DNA from: Cellvibrio sp. | GTDB lineage: Bacteria > Pseudomonadota > Gammaproteobacteria > Pseudomonadales > Cellvibrionaceae | NCBI GenBank assembly: GCA_016712405.1 | Contig: JADJRD010000003.1 | Coordinates: 672,501-736,500 of the forward strand | DNA: 64,000 nt | Reading direction: 5' to 3' | Shown: in pieces, positions 18,968-26,573 of the stretch | How the letters are laid out: each line of letters opens with the position of its first letter | How positions within the stretch are numbered: position 1 is the first letter of the stretch | Program-made: the position numbers and the translations under genes | The notes under the pieces: generated by a model | The model's database searches: none | What the model was told of the DNA's origin: nothing | What the model saw: the letters and a program-made list of their open reading frames with translations, nothing else

Positions 18968-19581
18968 TAATCCTGTTTGGAGTACACCGAGAGACCGGTG
19001 AATATACAGATCCTGAAGATGCGTCTAATGGACGCAAGTGCAACTGTTTATGTCCTGGGTGTCATGCACCGCTAAAGGCAATCCATCCTTCCTCTAAAAG
19101 AGCGCACTTTGCGCATGATTCCCGTCACCCTGAATTTGTACCTGATCGAGAATGCCCACTGTCATCGGTAGTGGCGCTGGTCATGATGATTCGCCATGTA
19201 GCGGGTTTGTGTGTTGGTCGTGATTTTGAATTGAATCCTTATGAAGTGTATGTTCCCTTTCCGTGTTGTGCAGCCTCCTTCGAGCATGCGATCGTATCGG
19301 AAGTTAGTCATGTTTCTGTTGGTGAGGTTACCTTGGATGCCTCCCTTGGAGAAACTACCTACGACATACGATTCAAAATTGGAACCCGGTATTTGTACCT
19401 TGATTTGTATCATTCCCACAAACCTGCCAAAACGATTTATCCGGAATTGCATTTTGCTGAGAAGTCTGGGGTGGTAGGAATCAACTGTGATTATTTTTAT
19501 CTGTGGATGGATGAGCATGACGATGCAAAACAAAAAGTATTCTGGGATGGTGGTGTCTGCATTATTGTGAAGAAGCGGTAA
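18955..19581 (+). CDS. CoiA-like zinc-finger protein with nuclease-like C-terminal domain
   Basis: 208 residues. The N-terminal domain has CNCLCPGCHAPLKA, then AHFAHDSRHP and RECPL. This is the C-x-x-C...HFAH...EC arrangement of the CoiA-like zinc-finger domain seen in competence protein CoiA and in mobile-element proteins. The C-terminal half (TTYDIRFKIGTRYLYLDLYHSHK) has the beta-hairpin D...(D/E)-x-(K/Y/H) layout of PD-(D/E)XK nucleases, but the exact catalytic triad is uncertain. Two further Cys (PCCAASF) lie mid-protein. SD AGGA precedes ATG. A DNA-processing role in element transfer or defence is inferred. Confidence 0.6.
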   Translation: MKKLLILFGVHRETGEYTDPEDASNGRKCNCLCPGCHAPLKAIHPSSKRAHFAHDSRHPEFVPDRECPLSSVVALVMMIRHVAGLCVGRDFELNPYEVYVPFPCCAASFEHAIVSEVSHVSVGEVTLDASLGETTYDIRFKIGTRYLYLDLYHSHKPAKTIYPELHFAEKSGVVGINCDYFYLWMDEHDDAKQKVFWDGGVCIIVKKR

Positions 19582-19691
19582 GGAGTGGCGTTATCACCCA
19601 AAGCAGGATTCAGTGATGAGTCAGACGATGTCTGCCCATAGATGCCATAAGCCGGCTGGACAAAGTTACAACCAATCAAAAAATCAATTAG

Positions 19692-19732
19692 CGCCTTATC
19701 TACTACAAGATGAGGATTCATGAAAAAACTGT
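19692..19732 (+). repeat. 41-bp gene-start repeat, copy 2
   Basis: Exact copy of 18927-18967, again including the SD and the first codons. It ends where homology stops, four codons into the frame. Confidence 0.9.
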
Positions 19733-19812
19733 CAATTCATTTACTGCGCTATTCATACATTTACTGCGCTAATTTTCCTATGAAAACACAAAAAAGAACA
19801 GTTAGCTGCTAA
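19720..19812 (+). pseudogene. Decayed or hybrid second copy of the CoiA-like gene start
   Basis: A 30-codon frame beginning with the duplicated start (MKKLS) and then diverging completely. It contains a direct repeat of CATTTACTGCGCT at about 19737 and 19757. No similarity to the rest of the CoiA-like protein is seen. Probably a remnant left by duplication and deletion, or a very short peptide; I favour a remnant. Confidence 0.45.
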
Positions 19813-19922
19813 GACCAACTCAATCCATCGTCAAAAGACGATTAATACACCAAAACACTCGAGTTATGAGGCATTGAAAACGTAAATAGAATTGATTTAC
19901 CTGAAAAGCCGAACTCCAAAAT

Positions 19923-20020
19923 AAGGTGTGAGGTACCTAAACGGTAAACCGATAGCGAAGTGTGAGGCACAAAATCAGTAAACTGATAGTAAAGTGTGAG
20001 GTACTTAGGCGGTAAATCAT
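19923..20020. repeat. Three tandem about 34-bp hairpin-bearing repeats
   Basis: Units start at 19923, 19958 and 19992 and share AAGTGTGAGGTAC, then a short palindrome, then GATAG. The palindromes are CGGTAAACCG in unit 1 and TCAGTAAACTGA in unit 2. The arms changed together (CGGT/ACCG versus CAGT/ACTG), which is compensatory. Unit 3 has GCGGTAAATCAT and is less symmetric. The minus-strand 68-codon frame over them is treated as a by-product of the repeats. Confidence 0.7.
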
Positions 20021-20294
20021 ATTCAAACAAAAAAATATTGGAAGACACCAGATTATTTTTTATCGCGATATAAAAAGAGACGCTTTTAGTTGGGCGACAA
20101 AAGTCTCATAAAAATCATTAAGTTGGAGCGCGTTAAGGAATTAAATTTCGTGTCAAATCGTGTCAATTTCTGATTACTAAAAAATTAGAACGAAATTGAT
20201 AATATTTTTTCACAAAAGATATTGACAATGTAGTTTTTTGAGATAAATTAAGAGTCGTAACGAAGGCTAGCTGTGCCTCAAGTCAGCATTGATT

Positions 20295-20683
20295 AATTGG
20301 CCATGCCAATTCAAACAATAGTTTAAATACTATTTCAATAATCGAAATGTGAAATTTCGAATTCAAAAATATGTGAATTATTTTTGAATCATCAATTAGC
20401 ACAATCCTGCTTTTTAAATTCGAAATCCGAACCGTTCGGTTTTCGCTTACGATTTAATATTTTAAATCTTAACGATGCCCTTGCGGCATTTCTATTGCAA
20501 TTTTTTAGCGCAGCAATTTAATTTGAGCTGCACCTGCACTCAGGCTCTAAAACTAAACTTTCGCCGCAGACACGCTAGAAAGTAATAGACCACATAATCG
20601 ATCAACTATCGATCGCCAATTCAAATATGCCGAGACGTATTCGAAAAAAGCACTAGCTTTTAGGTTTTAGTGCGCTTTTCGAA
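20295..20683. promoter_or_regulatory. Gene-free AT-rich region with palindromes upstream of alpA-like gene
   Basis: The whole stretch 19813-20740 holds no convincing gene. Within it are AATTGGC-cat-GCCAATT (20295-20311) and CCGAAC-c-GTTCGG (20427-20439). TTCGAA occurs four times (about 20357, 20420, 20639, 20678). A hairpin pairs TTCGAAAAAAGCACTA (20640-20655) with TAGTGCGCTTTTCGAA (20668-20683). These are candidate operator, attenuator or excisionase-binding sites for the regulator at 20741. Nothing is proven beyond the symmetry. Confidence 0.45.
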
Positions 20684-20740
20684 TGCGTTTCTGCATTCAT
20701 TCAACATTTTTTAACTCTTTTTACTAATTGGAGATTTATT

Positions 20741-20992
20741 ATGAATTTTAAATTTTTGACGATCAGCGAAGTGTGTGAGACTCTAAGATGGGGCGACACC
20801 ACATATTACACTCGTCGAGCAGCCGGTCTTTTTCCGATGCCAATTAACCTGTGTGGATCAAAAAAAGGGAATCTTTATCTGCATCATGAAATTGAATTTT
20901 ATATCAAGCGTGCAATGCTGATTTCGGATGATAAGGAGTTCAAAAGGCTTGCTCAAGAAATTGAGCAAAGTCGCGTTGAATTGGCTGCTTAA
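20741..20992 (+). CDS. AlpA/excisionase-like DNA-binding regulator
   Basis: 83 residues. MNFKFLTISEVCETLRWGDTTYYTRRAAGLFPMPINLCG is laid out like AlpA-family prophage regulators (L-(S/T)-x-x-E-V, helix-turn-helix, then a G-x-FP-x-P-(I/V) turn and wing). The tail is charged. Such proteins regulate integrase genes or act as directionality factors. SD GGAG precedes ATG, and a strong terminator follows at 21016. It is far from the integrases at 23472 and 26887, but either could be its partner. Confidence 0.75.
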   Translation: MNFKFLTISEVCETLRWGDTTYYTRRAAGLFPMPINLCGSKKGNLYLHHEIEFYIKRAMLISDDKEFKRLAQEIEQSRVELAA

Positions 20993-21015
20993 TTTGGATT
21001 AATGACACCCAAGTT

Positions 21016-21051
21016 ATCCGCTGCCAAAATCGGCGGCGGATTACTTTTTTT
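21016..21051 (+). terminator. Rho-independent terminator after alpA-like gene
   Basis: A GC-rich stem (ATCCGC-t-GCC pairing with GGC-g-GCGGAT, loop AAAATC), then TTACTTTTTTT. Placed 24 bp after the stop codon. Confidence 0.75.
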
Positions 21052-21262
21052 GAATAGCAAAACCTATTCACCTCCAAAGATTGATGTACCCACCTGAAAA
21101 AGATTTCTTTCAATTCATCTTCAACACAGTTAAAAAAGCCGCCGGAATGCGAGTTCACGAATACCTTTAATAGACCCTGCCAAGCGTGAATTCTCACCAA
21201 GCCTACCTACTAAACCCCAAATCCAGTACTATCCCAAATAAATCTAATAATGGAGTTTGGGA

Positions 21263-21592
21263 ATGCGATTGGTGAGCTGGGTTGGGGCGAATGACTTAAA
21301 GGCTACGGACGGCGTTCAGCTAGGTCCTGTTGCCTCCACCCTTAAGTCTCAAAGCTTTGAGTCGGTTACCCTTCTTTATTCTTACCCTGCAAACCAGGTC
21401 GCGTCCTATGTCAAATGGCTGGAATCCCAGACAGCAGCAACCGTTAACGCTTTCCATGTTGAACTCACATCTCCAGTCAATTTTGGAGAGATCTACGAGG
21501 CGGCGGTCGATCATCTTTCTCGCTTACATTCTACTCAGCAAGACCTCTCCATTTTATTGAGCCCCGGAACTCCCGCAATGTCATTACCCTGA
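21263..21592 (+). pseudogene. CARF-like sensor domain fragment of an RtcR-type regulator
   Basis: About 109 residues beginning MRLVSWVGANDLKATDGVQL with a good SD. It ends right after LSPGTPAM, the point at which CARF-fold sensors normally continue with another strand and helix. The pattern of Rossmann-like strands plus S-x-GTPAM is that of CARF-like N-terminal domains, including those fused to sigma-54 AAA+ activators. The rest of the protein is missing: the sequence switches at about 21580-21592 into a reverse-oriented hsdR fragment. Non-functional as an activator. Confidence 0.6.
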
Positions 21593-21858
21593 ATGCGCAG
21601 GAAATTGATCTGGTGAATCAACGATTTATCAACACAAGCCTCAAAAACCGGGTCTTTGACCAATTCAAAAAAACTTGCTTGCGGCACTCGTGGCAACAAC
21701 TCTTCTTTATAAATAGCCTTAGTGAGTTCTTCGGCGAAGCTGCGTAGGCGTGTAAGTGCGCTGCCCGGATCAATGTGCAGCACCGCTTCGGCTAAACCGC
21801 CCAAATTCGCCAGCACGTCATTCGTAGGGCGCAAAAATTCGAAATTTGTTGATTGCAT
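21580..21858 (-). pseudogene. hsdR: hsdR 5' fragment (type I restriction subunit, N-terminal)
   Basis: MQSTNFEFLRPTNDVLANLG starts an N-terminal domain of type I restriction R proteins (IDPGSALTRLRSFAEELTK, LPRVPQASFFELVKDPVF, SLIHQINFLRIQGND). It stops at GNDIAG, where an intact HsdR would continue for about 1,000 residues with the nuclease and helicase domains. The break coincides with the end of the CARF fragment, with GCAATG shared at the joint. A remnant only. Confidence 0.75.
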
Positions 21859-21906
21859 AAATAATATTCTGTCCATAACGACCTTATTGCCAAGGCCGTG
21901 CCAAGT

Positions 21907-21985
21907 TTATTCAATCTGATATTTTTCTATCCAGTTATTCAAAGTTTGGTAGTTCTTCAACCCTAATAATTCTGCTGCACGCGCT
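21907..21985 (-). pseudogene. C-terminal Fis-type HTH remnant of a sigma-54 regulator
   Basis: The last residues of the frame, RARAAELLGLKNYQTLNNWIEKYQIE in pattern, match the Fis-type helix-turn-helix that closes sigma-54-dependent activators (N-(Q/R)-x-x-AA-x-LLG...QTL-x-NW). It ends 48 bp before the hsdR start on the same strand, suggesting a former regulator-hsdR operon. Residues upstream of SRARAAELLG do not fit, so the junction is near 21985. Only about 25 codons survive. Confidence 0.55.
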
Positions 21986-22358
21986 CGGCTTGGTAAAAAC
22001 CAAAAAAACCGAGCTGTTATTTGTAGCGCATATTCTGCGTGCCTTAAAACTCGGTGGTCAGCTGCTGTTATCGTACCAGACGGTGTTTTATTCGGTTCAT
22101 CCAACGCCCACCAGCAATTGCGTGAAGAACTTATCGAGCGCAATCAGTTAGAAGCCATCATCAGCTTGCCCTCGGGCGTATTCAAACCCTACGCCGGTGT
22201 CAGCACCGCGATTATGATTTTCACCAAAGGCGGCGAAACCGATCAAGTCTGGTTTTATGATTTAGCGGCAGACGGCTACTCGCTAGACGACAAACGCACA
22301 CCCATTCAAGACAACGACCTGCCCGATTTAATCGCGCAATACGAAAAGTTATTAATGA
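21984..22358 (+). pseudogene. hsdM: hsdM internal fragment (type I DNA methyltransferase)
   Basis: The frame reads LGLVKTKKTELLFVAHILRA, then after a one-base break near 22060 AAVIVPDGVLFGSSNAHQQL, then NQLEAIISLPSGVFKPYAGV, STAIMIFTKGGETDQVWFYD, LAADGYSLDDKRTPI and DNDLPDLIAQYEK. These are consecutive conserved blocks of the N6-adenine methyltransferase subunit HsdM, downstream of the catalytic NPPF (absent here). It lacks both ends and cannot be active. Confidence 0.8.
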
Positions 22359-22470
22359 AATTGCTCAACGAAAGTGCAAAATTATTGTACGTTACCATGA
22401 CTCGAGCAAAGGACTACTCCTCACGGCGTTGAACGAACGCCAATTTGTGAATCGTCTTTCTGGCACTTAA
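22359..22470 (+). pseudogene. UvrD-like helicase C-terminal remnant
   Basis: Immediately after the hsdM fragment the frame reads LLNESAKLLYVTMTRAKDY, which is the superfamily-1 helicase motif VI (LLYVA-x-TRAK). After a small frame change it continues LLTALNERQFVNRLSGT and a stop at 22470. So a third unrelated gene end was joined here. It is a remnant without helicase core. Confidence 0.6.
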
Positions 22471-23129
22471 CTTATTATTTCGGGTGCTGTATTTTTTGAT
22501 TCATTCAAAATCCAATTCAGTTTATATTCGAGCTTTTCTTCAAAACAGAGTTTTTTTGGTATTTGCTTAACATCCGTGGTCATAATTTTTTCTACCGCCA
22601 TCAAAATCTGCAGAGAGAATACAAGGGATGACTGACAACATAAACTTCGACTCAGGCCTACAATCTTTGAAGACCAAGTTAAGTCATCAGGTAACCGAGT
22701 ATTCCTAAACTCTTCATTCGTAACTTGAAGAAAAGTTAAAATCCCACGATTGACAATCGCGTAATCTTCAGGGTAAAGAAATGCCAAAACGGCTACAGCT
22801 GAACGCTCACCTACAAATGGCAGTTGATTTAATGTACCAATTCGCGAGTCGGGATCACCTTGAACAACAGACTTCAGAGTTGAAACGATTTTATGATCAC
22901 TCACCCTGCGGCTTATTTCCTCTGAATTATTTGTTCCCGCGCAAACTACGTCGATAATATTCAGAAAATTAAACCTCACTAAATCAGTTTCTTCCGTTGA
23001 AATCGTACGACCATCGGAAATAATTTCTGTCATCAATACGCTTTTTTCCTGCAGCCGAGAATACCAATTAATAGACTCTTCGCAAAATTCGGCTCTCAAC
23101 AGATTGAATATTTCAGTTAATTTTGTCAT
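22467..23129 (-). CDS. HhH-domain protein, third gene of recombinase operon
   Basis: 220 residues. The central part LNQLPFVGERSAVAVLAFLYPEDYAIVNRGILTFL resembles a helix-hairpin-helix of the HhH-GPD DNA glycosylase kind (L-x-x-(L/V)-x-G-V/F-G-x-x-x-A-x-A-x-L, then P-x-x-Y-x-(I/V)-(V/I)-(D/N)-x-R). No catalytic Lys or Asp arrangement is certain. It follows the SAM-like protein gene by 35 bp on the same strand, forming the last gene of a three-gene unit from 24440. A DNA-binding accessory role is inferred. Confidence 0.5.
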   Translation of the reverse strand: MTKLTEIFNLLRAEFCEESINWYSRLQEKSVLMTEIISDGRTISTEETDLVRFNFLNIIDVVCAGTNNSEEISRRVSDHKIVSTLKSVVQGDPDSRIGTLNQLPFVGERSAVAVLAFLYPEDYAIVNRGILTFLQVTNEEFRNTRLPDDLTWSSKIVGLSRSLCCQSSLVFSLQILMAVEKIMTTDVKQIPKKLCFEEKLEYKLNWILNESKNTAPEIIS

Positions 23130-23164
23130 TGACTAAACCCTTTTTAGTTTTACGATTGATTTTT

Positions 23165-23482
23165 CTATGGAAACTGCCACGACCCATTAAGAAAAGGGCC
23201 GACGTCATCGAATCTATCCATAAAAATTAATATTTCTCGCAAATAACGATAATATCGATAACGAGTACCAGACGAACGATCTTTAAGGTGAGCTTCGAGA
23301 AACCATCTCAGATGTTTAGCCTTCCAATTGCTTGGATTCACTCCCCATCGCTTTCGAATGGCTTCAGCAGAATTCACAATATGCTTTTCTTTTTCGTAGA
23401 TGTTTTTCCGCGATCCTCGAAACGTTTTTCTTGAAAGAGATCTAGCCTCGCGCTCAACTTCTACGTGAAATCTAACGTTCAT
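23165..23482 (-). CDS. SAM-like core-binding accessory protein
   Basis: 105 residues, very basic. HLRWFLEAHLKDRSSGTRYRYYRYLREILIFMDR resembles the N-terminal SAM-like DNA-binding domain of tyrosine recombinases, which is usually fused to the catalytic domain, but here it is a separate gene. Its ATG overlaps the 3' end of the integrase gene by 11 bp, so the two are co-translated. It may be a partner subunit that binds the recombinase core site; this is inference. Confidence 0.5.
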   Translation of the reverse strand: MNVRFHVEVEREARSLSRKTFRGSRKNIYEKEKHIVNSAEAIRKRWGVNPSNWKAKHLRWFLEAHLKDRSSGTRYRYYRYLREILIFMDRFDDVGPFLNGSWQFP

Positions 23483-24440
23483 ATTGTCTTCTCCTCGGTT
23501 TTCTGCCTATATACGAACTTACGATTTCTATTCGTGTATGCCCTAGCTCGGATGAAATAATTTTTCTTGCTGATTCATCTAACTCTACACATGGAATATC
23601 GTCTTCATTTTTTCGATTGCAAGGAGGCGAGCAGCCAGTAATTTCCTGATACCGCTCACAAGCATAGTAGGCTCTCAGGTCATGCAAACGTTCTATTCCA
23701 AATCGTTGGAGCAGCGGCAAACATTTGTTTGAAATCAGTTGGTAGAACTTTTTCAGATTCATACCCTCTGGTATCAAACACTTCCTATTTTTTAAAATCT
23801 TCTGCAAGGTTTCCAATATTAAAATCTGATTTTTGTGACAAGGAATCAATCTTGCAACTACACGCCCTCGGCCACCTTTAGTTCCTGCAAAAATGTCAAT
23901 GACGCCTTTTGTTTTGGCTTCTTTCGCAGCCGCACAGATATCCAAAAGTGATGCTTCACGTCGACGCAATCCGAAATTTGCCGCAAGCAACACTACTCCC
24001 GACAAAACTTCTAATCCTTGCAAGTTAAGATTAAGAACAACTGATTCAATTTTGTTGACAGAAAATAGAATAGGCTCATTTCGAACGGAACACCTAGATT
24101 TCCCGATTATTTTTTTGGGGCTAATCGATATCCAGTTTTTAACTAATATTTTCATAACTGTATTAACTGAAGATAAATAGTTCTGTGCCGTCGCTACAGA
24201 GCGGTTAGATAGCCGGTCCTTTGCGTAGCGTCGAAATACGTCATCATTCACTTCAAACGTTTTGCAAATATTGTTGTCACTGCAAAAATTACAAAAAAGA
24301 CCCCAGCGCATTTTTGTCGTCACACACCATCCATAGCGACCGCCCCTGTTTGCGGCCGTCCGTTCAATCGCCAAAAATCCCAGCTCCCGCAGTTCCAGTT
24401 CCTCGCGGGTGCTTTCTTCTTTTACTAACTTATATTTCAT
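23472..24440 (-). CDS. Tyrosine recombinase/integrase
   Basis: 322 residues. An N-terminal core-binding region (about 20-130: FRRYAKDRLSNRSVATAQNY LSSVNTVMKIL) precedes the catalytic domain. Catalytic residues are Arg I in ANFGLRRREASLL, a basic beta-hairpin with Lys (FAGTKGGRGRVV), the H-x-x-R box in LHDLRAYYACERY, the penultimate His in SSELGHTRIEIV and Tyr in SSYIGRK. An unusual Cys-rich insertion (TGCSPPCNRK) lies between the last two boxes, as in the 'integrase domain-containing protein' group of mobile elements. It heads a three-gene operon. An inverted repeat upstream may autoregulate it. Confidence 0.85.
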   Translation of the reverse strand: MKYKLVKEESTREELELRELGFLAIERTAANRGGRYGWCVTTKMRWGLFCNFCSDNNICKTFEVNDDVFRRYAKDRLSNRSVATAQNYLSSVNTVMKILVKNWISISPKKIIGKSRCSVRNEPILFSVNKIESVVLNLNLQGLEVLSGVVLLAANFGLRRREASLLDICAAAKEAKTKGVIDIFAGTKGGRGRVVARLIPCHKNQILILETLQKILKNRKCLIPEGMNLKKFYQLISNKCLPLLQRFGIERLHDLRAYYACERYQEITGCSPPCNRKNEDDIPCVELDESARKIISSELGHTRIEIVSSYIGRKPRRRQYER

Positions 24441-24476
24441 TTAAATGGCCTCATGTGCTGAAAAATGGTAAAAATA

Positions 24477-24514
24477 ATTTAAGAAATTAAATGTAAAAAT
24501 TTCGTTTCTTAAAT
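24477..24514. promoter_or_regulatory. Inverted repeat upstream of the recombinase operon
   Basis: ATTTAAGAAA (24477-24486) and TTTCTTAAAT (24505-24514) form perfect 10-bp arms separated by 18 bp, 37 bp upstream of the integrase ATG. Size and placement suit an operator for autoregulation. Confidence 0.45.
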
Positions 24515-25160
24515 TACTCTTCGAAAGGGAGTTAAAGAATTAGTAAAGTCGTTGGCTAGGGGTTTGGTTTTTATGCCCATTCGTGACTGAATTCTAAATT
24601 TACCAATGTTTTGACAAATAGCGGGTAAAAGATTGTCAAATGGTATAGTCGAAGAAAATAGATTCCTCTGGTGGGCGTCTATGATAAAAGATTTTAAATC
24701 AGCTCGGATTGAGAAAATGTTTATCTTCGAATTGACTAAGTGTCGACCTTAAGACGAAAACGAGTGGACTCGTTTTGGTGACTCGATAATCTAAAATTAT
24801 CGATAGTGAATGCTTTTTTCGCCATTTTTAAGAGTGGCTCACCGAGCTAGTGCCTCTTTCATAATTAAAATAATTATATTACGGAAAAAAGTCAACAACT
24901 AAATTAATAAAGTTTTTTCGTGTATTTATTTGTTGTACACATGGAAATCAAACCCGTAAACAAAACTCAGTTCACATGCAAACATGTGCGTAAAACTCTG
25001 CTATGTACAGAGCTTGTACGGATCTGAAAAGTGTAATCATTATGTATCCAGTCACCTCAAGAGGGCTAAATATGTAACGTAGCGATCTACAACCAACTCT
25101 GCTTATGCAATTTATTTGAGAAAATTAACACAAAAGTAAAATCGAAATTGGAGAAATGCG
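24515..25160. other. Gene-free stretch between divergent genes
   Basis: About 645 bp without a supported gene between the divergent recombinase operon and the gene at 25161. Visible structure: CACATG-caaa-CATGTG (24973-24988) and a nearby GTACAGAGCTTGTAC (about 25005-25019), both symmetric. They may be operators of the plus-strand gene. No RNA gene recognised. Confidence 0.4.
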
Positions 25161-25592
25161 ATGAAAAACTACCGACAGTTTCTGCGTCAGACACTACCAA
25201 AAACATATCTGCTAAATCAATTTTTAATACAATTGTGGGAAGACCATGGGGCGGTTAGTTTTCGCGAAGATAATCTTCACGAGTGGACTTCAAGCCAACT
25301 CGCGGGGTATTTGAGTGAGTGGTCATGTCCGCGAACTGAAAGTTTGCGAGAATACATAACTGCGGGTCTACTCGTACTCGACACCATCGCCATAAAAGTT
25401 GAAGCTCTACAACATGATCTTCATGAATCTTGCGATTCTAATGAATTCACTTCGGCTTCTATTTCGTTAAAGAAAATGTGGCTACGGGCGTTTGGTATTG
25501 CGTGCAGCAAGGTCGAGAGGGAAGATATCGCTATTTTGCTTGCCGAGGACTGGCTACAAATTCGAGGAGTGGATTTACGAAGTAATTCATAG
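25161..25592 (+). CDS. Hypothetical protein (143 aa)
   Basis: Starts with SD GGAG and ATG. Soluble and slightly acidic (MKNYRQFLRQTLPKTYLLNQ; LREYITAGLLVLDTIAIKVE; DIAILLAEDWLQIRGVD). Mostly helical by composition; no domain recognised. It is divergent from the recombinase operon, with only palindromes between them, so it could be a regulator or cargo gene. No assignment offered. Confidence 0.5.
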   Translation: MKNYRQFLRQTLPKTYLLNQFLIQLWEDHGAVSFREDNLHEWTSSQLAGYLSEWSCPRTESLREYITAGLLVLDTIAIKVEALQHDLHESCDSNEFTSASISLKKMWLRAFGIACSKVEREDIAILLAEDWLQIRGVDLRSNS

Positions 25593-25634
25593 AGGCAAAG
25601 GCCAAAAAGGGGGGAGACTCTCCAAATTAATCAC

Positions 25635-26573
25635 TCACTGCGTTTTATCACTAACGACAAAGCTATAGGATTCGCCTTTCTCAAGAACTAAAGGAAATCC
25701 AATTTTTTTACCGTCCTCGCCGTATGTATTATTGTTAGGCGCTAAATATAAAAAATAATTTTTTGGCATTTTTTTACTGATTTTACTCAGAAGTTTATGC
25801 GTGTTGAACTTTGAGGCAAATACCTCTTTTTCCTCTCGGGTTAGCTTCACACCTTGTTTCCAATATCCCAGCGAGATTTCTGCTCGAGATATTTCCTGTG
25901 GCGATTGATACCAATAGTTTTTATTATTTAGTCCTAAAATAACGGGACCAGATCTAGGTTTGTCCTTTAATTCAGGCAAACTGATGTACAAATTACATGC
26001 TCCGAAGGTTGCTTGATCCACAGCAGTTTTATACACATATTTATCGCACTCCTTTTGGTTACCTGTAAAATTTATCGTTAAATTGTAGTAACTACCAACC
26101 AAAAAAGCTTTGCTTTCGCTAATCGAGGTTTTAACAACCTGATAGCCTAATTCACTCAAAGCTGAGGAAATTGGATCTTTCAAAGATTCAAGCACGCGCT
26201 TCCTTAACTCCAACTCGGACTCACCATCTCGATATTCCTCCCAATAGAAAAAACTATCTCGGAATGGCGGCTTTTCTGGCTCGAATAACGCCACTACTAA
26301 CCCCGCTGCATTTGCAAAACCTGGATTTACCCCTCCAATTTTCGCTAGGCTGTTGTCACTGTAGAGTCCTACTAAGCGACCAGTCCCAGAGTCAAAAACA
26401 CTTCCTACTTTAGAAGAGGGAACTACTGTATCTTTCATAATGCCTTCCATACCACTCGCTCTCCATACGTTTAAAGCATAGCTCGCTTGGCTGTCATATC
26501 CCCTTTCGACGGGTGCAGCACATCCAAACAATCCGAACAGAATAAGAACTACAAAAAATTTTATCGACTTCAT
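25635..26573 (-). CDS. Lipoprotein of unknown function
   Basis: 312 residues with a lipoprotein signal (MKSIKFFVVLILFGLFGCAAP; lipobox LFGC, Cys 18). The mature protein is rich in aromatic and charged residues and includes LKDPISSALSELGYQVVKTS and YYNLTINFTGN, suggesting a mixed alpha/beta domain. Two Cys (ECDK and GACN) could form a disulfide. Not recognised. Lipoproteins of this size are frequent cargo of genomic islands. Confidence 0.6.
   Translation of the reverse strand: MKSIKFFVVLILFGLFGCAAPVERGYDSQASYALNVWRASGMEGIMKDTVVPSSKVGSVFDSGTGRLVGLYSDNSLAKIGGVNPGFANAAGLVVALFEPEKPPFRDSFFYWEEYRDGESELELRKRVLESLKDPISSALSELGYQVVKTSISESKAFLVGSYYNLTINFTGNQKECDKYVYKTAVDQATFGACNLYISLPELKDKPRSGPVILGLNNKNYWYQSPQEISRAEISLGYWKQGVKLTREEKEVFASKFNTHKLLSKISKKMPKNYFLYLAPNNNTYGEDGKKIGFPLVLEKGESYSFVVSDKTQ

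Noticed and set aside
19923..20020. Possible CRISPR array
   Set aside because: Only three units, no constant spacers between identical repeats, and no cas gene in the window.
19842..20048. 68-codon minus-strand frame over the hairpin repeats
   Set aside because: Its repetitive residues come directly from the DNA repeats, and there is no SD or homology.
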